Positions 1 through 5,085 of a stretch of DNA of 20,448 nucleotides are shown here, piece by piece (position 1 is the first letter of the stretch; every line of letters begins with the position of its first letter). The stretch lies in contig PXAI01000160.1 of the NCBI GenBank assembly GCA_003567135.1, forward strand, positions 1 to 20,448, in the 5' to 3' direction. Below the pieces are notes generated by a model that searched no databases, was not told the origin of the DNA, and saw only the letters and a program-made list of their open reading frames with translations. A program made the position numbers and the translations under genes. This DNA comes from Balneolia bacterium. GTDB lineage: Bacteria; Bacteroidota; Rhodothermia; Balneolales; Cyclonatronaceae.

Positions 1-225
1 AAGTCCGAGAATTTTTCCGGCATCTGAAGCTTCTTCAAGGCGAAGTTCAGGTGTGCCCCGCGTACCCATTTCGCCGTTCGTAAGATCCAGAACGGCCGTT
101 TTGTAGCCGCTTTTGGCGAGTTTCGCCAGCGTGCCGGCGCAACAGAGTTCCACATCATCGGGATGTGCGGCGATGGCAAGAAAATCAACGGAATCGTTTT
201 TATCTGGTAATATTTTAATCGGCAT
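1..225 (-). CDS. bshB1: Bacillithiol biosynthesis deacetylase BshB1 (5' part only)
   Basis: BshB1 removes the acetyl group from N-acetylglucosaminyl-malate, the second step of bacillithiol (low-molecular-weight thiol) synthesis in the cytoplasm. Only the first 75 codons are inside the window; the gene runs off the left edge. The translation has the LmbE/PIG-L zinc-site motif AHPDDVEL at about residues 20-27, followed by GEMGTRGTPELRLEEA, which is characteristic of BshB1 rather than of other PIG-L deacetylases. The ATG at 225-223 is preceded by a good ribosome-binding site (AAGGA at 235-231, five bases away). It is transcribed divergently from the small membrane-protein genes that start at 328. 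The family call is secure; whether the rest is intact cannot be seen. Confidence 0.9.
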   Translation of the reverse strand, partial: MPIKILPDKNDSVDFLAIAAHPDDVELCCAGTLAKLAKSGYKTAVLDLTNGEMGTRGTPELRLEEASDAGKILGL

Positions 226-230
226 GAATA

Positions 231-236
231 TCCTTC
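231..236 (-). promoter_or_regulatory. Shine-Dalgarno site of bshB1
   Basis: GAAGGA on the minus strand lies five bases upstream of the bshB1 ATG. It is one of few clear Shine-Dalgarno sites in the window and fixes the start. Confidence 0.6.
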
Positions 237-241
237 ATTAT

Positions 242-270
242 TTCGGCTTGATTCGCCATTTTCGTATAAT
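242..270 (+). promoter_or_regulatory. Candidate promoter of the small membrane-protein operon
   Basis: TATAAT at 265-270 has TTC at 242-244, exactly 20 bases upstream. This is the same spacing as the TTG-N20-TA boxes of the tRNA, rpsT, clpC and sensor-kinase promoters in this window, but here only two of the three -33 bases match. It would give a leader of about 50 nt before the ATG at 328. Confidence 0.3.
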
Positions 271-327
271 ACAACTACATTAAAGCAAAGCGTTTCGAAA
301 ATTAACAATAACGTATTCAATTCAAAT

Positions 328-534
328 ATGAAATCGATAGATACCGACAGACTGGCCGAGCAGGCCCGGGAGTTTAAAACAGAGGTGCTTGAGTTTCTGG
401 AAAAAAAAGAGATACCCGCAAAAATTGCAGAGTTGAAAGAGAAACTAAGCGAACAGGTGAAAAAAAATCCCGTGCCTACTTTGCTTGCCGTAGCGGCAGC
501 AGGTTTCATTCTTGGGAAAATTCTGAAAAGGTAA
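328..534 (+). CDS. Small C-tail-anchored membrane protein, YqjD/ElaB (DUF883)-like
   Basis: A 68-residue protein. Residues 1-45 are highly charged and predicted helical or coiled-coil (EFLEKKEIPAKIAELKEKL). They are followed by KKNP and one hydrophobic segment at about residues 48-64 (VPTLLAVAAAGFILGKIL) ending in KR. A charged amphipathic helix plus a C-terminal Gly/Ala-rich membrane anchor is the architecture of the DUF883 proteins YqjD and ElaB, which in E. coli sit in the inner membrane and bind ribosomes in stationary phase. Similarity here is by architecture and neighbourhood, not a motif match, so function is inferred. The next gene starts 26 bases downstream, so they are probably co-transcribed. 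No clear ribosome-binding site is visible. Confidence 0.65.
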   Translation: MKSIDTDRLAEQAREFKTEVLEFLEKKEIPAKIAELKEKLSEQVKKNPVPTLLAVAAAGFILGKILKR

Positions 535-560
535 ACCACCAATTCGCTGAATAAATTATT

Positions 561-944
561 ATGAGTTTTCAAAAACTGCCGGCAGAAATCAGGGCATATC
601 TTGAAAAAAGGCTGGAACTATTCTCGCTCACGATGTCAGAAAGGGCTTCACGACTGTTCGCCAAGGCATTAAGTAAAGGAATCGGGCTGGTTATGCTTGC
701 AATCGCATCCGTACTTATCTTAATTTCTGTAAGCCTTGCGGTCGGGGATTTGATTGGGAATTACGCATTGGGATTTTTGATCGTCGCCGTGTTCATTCTG
801 CTGATCGGATTTTATCTGTATAAGTTTAAATCAAACGTTTTTGAGAATCTTATCTACCACAGGATTTCGAAAACGATCATAAAAAGCATGAATGAAGATG
901 AGCTGGCTGATGATCCGGCAGGGGATGACCATACAAAAGTATAA
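561..944 (+). CDS. Phage holin superfamily III / YqjE-like membrane protein
   Basis: A 127-residue protein with an amphipathic N-terminal region containing EIRAYLEKRLELFSLTMSER. It has two closely spaced transmembrane segments at about residues 41-61 and 66-87, then a short cytoplasmic tail ending acidic. The 'YLEKRLELF' lead-in plus a two-helix hairpin is typical of the Holin-X / YqjE family (PF07332). Despite the name, chromosomal members are not known lysis proteins; E. coli yqjE lies next to yqjD. It is the middle gene of a compact three-gene plus-strand set. The start ATG is the only one that keeps the N-terminal helix. Confidence 0.7.
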   Translation: MSFQKLPAEIRAYLEKRLELFSLTMSERASRLFAKALSKGIGLVMLAIASVLILISVSLAVGDLIGNYALGFLIVAVFILLIGFYLYKFKSNVFENLIYHRISKTIIKSMNEDELADDPAGDDHTKV

Positions 945-996
945 TAGTTGATTTACATAACATTCAGAATCATTTAAACCGTTTTTATTTGGAAAT

Positions 997-1404
997 ATGA
1001 GTACCAGTAAAGTTGATGAAATCACTGAAAAGCGCAAAAAACTGAAGGCAGAGGTCGAGCAGTTACAGCGCGAACTTGAAACGTCGGTTGATGGCATAAA
1101 AACGGACGTACAGGACCGGATGCGCCCGATGTACTGGATTAAACGCTATCCGCTTTATGCGGCCGGGGCGGCGGCTTTTCTGGGATTTTTAGTGGCCGGA
1201 AGAAAAAGTCCGCGCTCTTCAGGCTCAGCCCCCGAAAATGTGGATTATATTCCGCCGGCGGCGTTCGACCGCTCTCCGACGATCACGGAAATGGTATCCG
1301 GAGAACTGAAGCGTGCTGTTACTCAAAGAGCCACGTCGTATCTTGTTTCGAGGCTGGATGAGTACCTGAAGGATAAAATTAAAGAGGAAAACGAAAAAGC
1401 GTAA
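997..1404 (+). CDS. Membrane-anchored coiled-coil protein (DUF3618/YqjK-like)
   Basis: A 135-residue protein. A heptad-like charged helix at about residues 5-40 (TEKRKKLKAEVEQLQRELE) leads into DRMRPMYWIKRYPLYAAGAAAFLGFLVAGRKS, a single membrane segment at about residues 52-68. After a Pro/Ser-rich linker there is a second charged helix at the C terminus (LDEYLKDKIKEENEKA). The layout resembles DUF3618 proteins, which accompany holin-X and DUF883 genes in many bacteria; E. coli yqjK occupies the same position. Fifty-two bases separate it from the holin-like gene. The exact family is uncertain, and a role in envelope or ribosome tethering would be inference only. Confidence 0.6.
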   Translation: MSTSKVDEITEKRKKLKAEVEQLQRELETSVDGIKTDVQDRMRPMYWIKRYPLYAAGAAAFLGFLVAGRKSPRSSGSAPENVDYIPPAAFDRSPTITEMVSGELKRAVTQRATSYLVSRLDEYLKDKIKEENEKA

Positions 1405-1471
1405 CCGGCCATCGGTAAAAAAAGATTAAACGCTTCTCCGGCAGTATGAGGGAGACCACTTTATTGTTATT

Positions 1472-1543
1472 TTCACAAAATTGTGAATTTGGCGAACTCT
1501 GTTGAGTGCATCGGAACGCTGTGTATAGAAAATGCAATTGCAT
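1472..1543. promoter_or_regulatory. Two dyad-symmetric sites upstream of the TolC gene
   Basis: TTCACAA-AA-TTGTGAA at 1472-1487 is a dyad with perfect 7-base arms. ATGCAATTGCAT at 1532-1543 is a perfect 12-base palindrome. Both lie in the 210-base gap ahead of the TolC gene, 72-143 bases before its ATG. A weak promoter-like pair, TTG and TATAGAAA 19 bases apart, sits between them at about 1502-1531. They are possible operators for a dimeric repressor of the efflux gene; no binding protein is identified. Confidence 0.35.
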
Positions 1544-1614
1544 GTAACTAAATCGGTTCGCTTTCGTCAAAGACAATTCACTAACTGAATCTTTCTAATC
1601 TTAATTTGATTCAA

Positions 1615-3000
1615 ATGCTCAGATTTACTGTTTTTTCACTTCTGATATTCTTAACCATCGGTTTGACCGCCGAAAAGGCTGCGGCGCAGGAATCCCGCCA
1701 AATTTCCCTGCAGGAAGCCGTGAATCTGGTTCTTGAGAACAATATTGATATCAGGCGTGCCCGGAATAACATGGAACGTTCAGAGATAGATGTTCGCCGC
1801 GCTACAGGTGCTTTTTTACCGAATCTCAACGCGACAACCAGCGCCAACCGCACTACGGGGCGTCAGTTTAACCAGTCTACGCTCGATTTCGACAGTTTTA
1901 CACAGAACACGATAAGCGGACAGGTTTCAACCAATGTGCCCATTTTTACGGGATGGCAGAATATCAGCAATCTGAGAAGCGCAAGAGCCGAGCGTGATGC
2001 CGTTGAAAACGATTTTCAGCGTCTTCGGGAGGATATGATTATTGAAACCGGAAACGAATTTCTGCAGGTAATTCTGAACAAAGAGCTTCTTTCGATTGCA
2101 AAAGATAATCTGGAAACATCCCGCAAACAGCTGGAGCAGGTTGAGGCTCAGGTTGAAGTCGGTATGCGCCCGATAGTCGATCAGTTTAATCAGGAGGCCG
2201 TGGTTGCTAATAATGAGTCAGAAGTGATCCGCCAGGAGAACACGCTGAATCTGAGTAAAGTAAGGCTGGTTCGACTCCTTCAGCTCGACCAGCTGGATGA
2301 TTACGAATTCGTCGTACCGGAAATTGATGACGAAATGCTGATGTTCCAGGATTATGACCTTACGGAATTGATTGAGCTGGCGCTCGAATCACGCAGAGAC
2401 ATCAGAAGCCGTGAAATGAGGCTGGAGGCAAGCGAGCATTCGCTCAGAGCAGCACGCAGCGGATACTGGCCAACACTCAGTTTTGGCGCTAATATAAACT
2501 CAAACTACAGTGATCAGTACCGTTTGTCCGAAATCGTGGATGGCGAAATCCAGCGGGTTACCGTCGGATTTTCAGATCAGTTTTTTGATCAGCGTGTAAA
2601 CCGGTCTATAGGGTTTTCGCTTAATATTCCCATTTTCGATCGCTTGCAGACCAGATCGAATGTGCAAAATGAGCGCATCAATCAAAGAAATCTCGAGCTG
2701 GATCTGATCGATACCCGATCACAGATTTTTCAGGAAATTCGCCAGGCCTACAACGATTATCTCTCATTCGCGCAGGAACTTGAATCTACCGAAAAAGCAC
2801 TCATTGCCGCTGAAAAAGCATTTGAAACGCAGCAGGAGAGATACAACGTTGGGTCAAGCACGTTGATTGAGCTTACCACAGCAAACAACGAGTTTGTACG
2901 AGCGGCCTCAAATCAGGTTCAGGCTACGTATCAGTTTGTTTTCCAGAGACAGGTTCTTGAATATTTCCTCGGCCGGATTTCAGAAGAAATTCAGCTCTGA
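1615..3000 (+). CDS. TolC-family outer-membrane efflux protein
   Basis: A 461-residue exported protein of the TolC/OEP family: a trimeric outer-membrane channel with a long periplasmic helical barrel that serves type I secretion or multidrug efflux. The N terminus is a clear signal peptide (MLRFTVFSLLIFLTIGLTAEKAAAQ). Two homologous OEP halves follow. The first starts SLQEAVNLVLENNIDIRRA and the second DLTELIELALESRRDIRSRE. Each is followed by long heptad-rich helices and the usual QVEAQVEVG or RYNVGSSTLIELTTANNE turn. Length is normal for the family. A TTG in frame at 1606 is an alternative start, but the ATG at 1615 gives a better signal peptide. It ends at a strong terminator, and an ABC ATPase follows on the same strand. 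Substrate unknown. Confidence 0.92.
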   Translation: MLRFTVFSLLIFLTIGLTAEKAAAQESRQISLQEAVNLVLENNIDIRRARNNMERSEIDVRRATGAFLPNLNATTSANRTTGRQFNQSTLDFDSFTQNTISGQVSTNVPIFTGWQNISNLRSARAERDAVENDFQRLREDMIIETGNEFLQVILNKELLSIAKDNLETSRKQLEQVEAQVEVGMRPIVDQFNQEAVVANNESEVIRQENTLNLSKVRLVRLLQLDQLDDYEFVVPEIDDEMLMFQDYDLTELIELALESRRDIRSREMRLEASEHSLRAARSGYWPTLSFGANINSNYSDQYRLSEIVDGEIQRVTVGFSDQFFDQRVNRSIGFSLNIPIFDRLQTRSNVQNERINQRNLELDLIDTRSQIFQEIRQAYNDYLSFAQELESTEKALIAAEKAFETQQERYNVGSSTLIELTTANNEFVRAASNQVQATYQFVFQRQVLEYFLGRISEEIQL

Positions 3001-3030
3001 TCGTGTAACACTCTTTCGGATTTTGCGTAA

Positions 3031-3056
3031 TTGACTCTTAGTGAGTCAGTTATAAT
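3031..3056 (+). promoter_or_regulatory. Candidate promoter with an overlapping dyad, ahead of the ABC ATPase
   Basis: TTGACT (3031-3036) and TATAAT (3051-3056) are near-consensus boxes but only 14 bases apart. Alternatively TTG pairs with TAATGTTA at 3053 with 19 bases between. A dyad, TGACTC-N5-GAGTCA (3032-3048), fills the spacer. Transcription from here would begin at or inside the terminator hairpin just downstream. Confidence 0.35.
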
Positions 3057-3063
3057 GTTAACA

Positions 3064-3091
3064 GGCTCCGGAACTCCGGGGCCTTTTTTTT
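3064..3091 (+). terminator. Rho-independent terminator after the TolC gene
   Basis: GGCTCCGG (3064-3071) pairs with CCGGGGCC (3076-3083), with one G-T pair and the loop AACT, followed by eight Ts. It ends only ten bases before the ATG of the ABC ATPase, so it lies in that gene's 5' leader. Confidence 0.85.
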
Positions 3092-3101
3092 GGAATATGT
3101 G

Positions 3102-3830
3102 ATGAATAAAGACCTGATAATTCAGATTAGCGAACTAACCAAGTTTTACCAGATGGGCTCGCAGGTGGTTAAAGCACTGCGCGGCGTTTCGTTTGATATA
3201 AAGCGCAACGAGTATATTGCGATTATGGGCCCGTCTGGCTCGGGCAAGTCAACGCTAATGAACGTCATCGGCTGCCTTGATACGCCAACATCAGGGCGCT
3301 ACGTTTTGAACGGAACCGATGTCAGCGGATTGGAAGACAGCGATCTGGCGATGGTTAGAAATAAAGAGATCGGGTTTGTTTTCCAGACATTTAACCTGCT
3401 GCCGCGGTCAACGTGCCTGGCTAATGTGGAGCTGCCGCTCGTTTATGCCGGCATAAGAAGCGGTGAACGCAAGGAAAGAACCAGAGCCATGCTGGATAAA
3501 GTTGGCCTGGGCGATCGTATGGATCACAAACCCAATGAATTATCAGGAGGACAAAGGCAGCGTGTTGCGATTGCCCGTGCGCTGATCAATAATCCCGCCA
3601 TACTTCTGGCCGATGAGCCCACCGGAAACCTGGACAGTAAAACCGGAGTCGAGATTATGGAGTTGTTTGATGAGCTCCACAGAGCAGGGAATACTATCAT
3701 CCTGGTGACGCACGAGGAGGAAATCGCGCACTATTCCCAGCGGATTGTTCGCCTGAGAGACGGCCTGATTGAATCTGATAAACCGGTTTCAGATTCTGAG
3801 CGAATTCGCCCTGAGTCTGTCGTTGGGTGA
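3102..3830 (+). CDS. ABC transporter ATP-binding protein, MacB/LolD type
   Basis: A 242-residue nucleotide-binding subunit of the MacB/LolD/FtsE-like class, whose members drive mechanotransmission rather than channel-type transport. Walker A is GPSGSGKS (43-50), the Q-loop is VFQTFN (Q95), the signature is LSGGQ (147-151), Walker B is ILLADE (167-172), the D-loop is GNLDSKT and the switch His is H204 (LVTHEEE). The core ends near residue 225, with a short polar tail. The ATG at 3102 is preferred over the upstream in-frame TTG (3090) and GTG (3099), because the conserved domain begins just after it. No permease or membrane-fusion gene is next to it: TolC lies upstream and a response regulator downstream. 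The partner permease must be elsewhere, so the substrate cannot be assigned. Confidence 0.9.
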   Translation: MNKDLIIQISELTKFYQMGSQVVKALRGVSFDIKRNEYIAIMGPSGSGKSTLMNVIGCLDTPTSGRYVLNGTDVSGLEDSDLAMVRNKEIGFVFQTFNLLPRSTCLANVELPLVYAGIRSGERKERTRAMLDKVGLGDRMDHKPNELSGGQRQRVAIARALINNPAILLADEPTGNLDSKTGVEIMELFDELHRAGNTIILVTHEEEIAHYSQRIVRLRDGLIESDKPVSDSERIRPESVVG

Positions 3831-3851
3831 TAGCCCTCAATTTCTTCAGAT

Positions 3852-3867
3852 TCCCGTGTTTACGGGA
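3852..3867 (+). terminator. Weak hairpin after the ABC ATPase gene
   Basis: TCCCGT and ACGGGA form a perfect six-base stem with a four-base loop, 22 bases after the stop codon. There is no real T-tract, so termination would be weak at best. Confidence 0.35.
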
Positions 3868-3884
3868 TAGTTTGGGTTCTTTAA

Positions 3885-3932
3885 ATTCTTATATTCCGTC
3901 ATTAGGGAACTGAAATTAAAGAATATAAGAAT
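3885..3932 (+). promoter_or_regulatory. Inverted repeat covering the response-regulator start codon
   Basis: ATTCTTATATTC (3885-3896) and GAATATAAGAAT (3921-3932) are perfect 12-base inverted copies separated by 24 bases. The second arm includes the A and T of the ATG at 3931. An overlapping alternative pair, TTCTTTAA (3877-3884) and TTAAAGAA (3916-3923), is also perfect. In RNA the two pairings would be mutually exclusive. As DNA it could instead be an operator for self-regulation. Confidence 0.5.
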
Positions 3933-4572
3933 GGCTAACTCGGTCTGGATAATTGAAGATGTGGCACTGTACCAGGAAACATTGCAGGAGGTTATCAATG
4001 AAGAACCTGATTTAACCTGCAAATCGGTTTTTGATAACTGGGAAGATGCTCATTCATTGCTTCAAAGCCTTCCTGAAGATGCTCCGGACGTAATTTTGCT
4101 GGATATCGGCCTAAAAGGTAAAAGCGGGGTGGAAGGTGTTGCCAGCCTCAAATCAGCTGCGCCGGACTCGCGGATCATCATGTTTACGGTGTACGAAGAA
4201 AACGAGAAAATTTTCGAGGCTATTTGTAACGGTGCATCGGGCTACCTTCTGAAAACTTCAACCGGAGATGAGATTATCTCATCTATAAAAAATGTGCTTA
4301 CCGGAGGCGGGCCGATGAGCCCCGTAATAGCCGGAAAAGTGCTTAGCATGTTTTCTCAAATTGCACCGGTCAGAGAAAACTACATGTTGTCCGTCAGGGA
4401 AAAAGAAGTGTTAAAGGAACTGGTTGACGGAATGACCAAAAAAGAAATTTCGGAAAAACTTTTCATCAGTTACCATACTGTTGATTCACACATCCGGAAT
4501 ATTTACGATAAACTACACGTAAACAGCAAGTCAGAAGCTGTGGCAAAAGCAGTTAAAGAAAGATTGTTGTAA
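3931..4572 (+). CDS. NarL/FixJ-family response regulator
   Basis: A 213-residue two-component response regulator. The N-terminal receiver domain (about residues 3-120) has the acidic pair E9/D10, the phosphoacceptor D58 in DVILLDIGL, the switch T86 and K108. The C-terminal LuxR/GerE helix-turn-helix (about 148-213) reads LSVREKEVLKELVDGMTKK, EISEKLFISYHTVDSHI, then the dimerisation helix. All expected catalytic residues are present. It acts in the cytoplasm as a DNA-binding transcription regulator. The likely kinase partner is the sensor encoded at 5086, of the HisKA_3 type that usually works with NarL-family regulators. The unusual inverted repeat over its start codon suggests post-transcriptional or self control. 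Target genes are unknown. Confidence 0.92.
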   Translation: MANSVWIIEDVALYQETLQEVINEEPDLTCKSVFDNWEDAHSLLQSLPEDAPDVILLDIGLKGKSGVEGVASLKSAAPDSRIIMFTVYEENEKIFEAICNGASGYLLKTSTGDEIISSIKNVLTGGGPMSPVIAGKVLSMFSQIAPVRENYMLSVREKEVLKELVDGMTKKEISEKLFISYHTVDSHIRNIYDKLHVNSKSEAVAKAVKERLL

Positions 4573-4599
4573 ACTAAAATCTAACAAAGAGGAAAAATT

Positions 4600-4947
4600 A
4601 TGGCCGATTTAAGACTGGTAAATGATGACAACAGTGATCTTGAGATCAAGTACAGGCTTGATCCCAAGTTCAGAGATTTTATTAAAATGACGGGTAAAGA
4701 GGTGATTCTGGATGTTACCAATGTCGATGGCAGTATCTCCGAAACTGTTCATGTAAGAACCAACAGTGGAGATGGTCTTCAAGTTAGCTTTGATGATGTA
4801 ATTTCTTCAATTTCACACAAGATAGTTGATGGAAAAGTCCACGAATATGTACTTTCGAATATCATGTTATTGCCACAGGGTACTGTTGGTATTCAGGGAC
4901 AGCCCACAGTGTCAAGAATAAGGCTTCGGCGGCCTCAGGTGGAATAA
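4600..4947 (+). CDS. Hypothetical 115-residue protein between regulator and kinase
   Basis: I do not recognise this family. The protein is soluble, with no signal peptide or membrane segment, and mixed charge (MADLRLVNDDNSDLEIKYR at the start). Predicted beta-strands predominate (EVILDVTNV, ETVHVRT, YVLSNIMLLP, GTVGIQG) and the end is basic (RIRLRRP). It has a good ribosome-binding site (AGAGGA) and begins 27 bases after the response-regulator stop, so it is very likely co-transcribed with it. A strong terminator follows. A role in the same signalling pathway, for example as a small modulator or effector, is inferred from context only. Confidence 0.7.
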   Translation: MADLRLVNDDNSDLEIKYRLDPKFRDFIKMTGKEVILDVTNVDGSISETVHVRTNSGDGLQVSFDDVISSISHKIVDGKVHEYVLSNIMLLPQGTVGIQGQPTVSRIRLRRPQVE

Positions 4948-4967
4948 GAAGAATTTGGTAGCCAATT

Positions 4968-5001
4968 AGCCGGTACTCATTTAAAGGGTACCGGCTTTTT
5001 T
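4968..5001 (+). terminator. Rho-independent terminator of the response-regulator operon
   Basis: AGCCGGTACTC (4968-4978) pairs with GGGTACCGGCT (4986-4996), with one wobble and a seven-base loop, followed by six Ts. It separates the regulator operon from the kinase gene. Confidence 0.88.
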
Positions 5002-5010
5002 ATGCCTTCT

Positions 5011-5041
5011 TTGAAAGTAACCGTTTAACTTCGTATTATTT
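5011..5041 (+). promoter_or_regulatory. Candidate promoter of the sensor kinase gene
   Basis: TTTG, with its TTG at 5011-5013, is followed 20 bases later by TATTATTT (5034-5041). This is the same TTG-N20-TA architecture as three other promoters in this window. It starts ten bases after the preceding terminator. Confidence 0.45.
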
Positions 5042-5085
5042 CATGTCTTTTGGAGAGAAAATGATTTAACCGCCGGGGCTTGTTT

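Noticed and set aside
831..1097. Minus-strand 88-codon frame, Cys- and Ser-rich
   Set aside because: It is antisense across the end of the holin-like gene and the start of the next gene, both of which have clear protein features.
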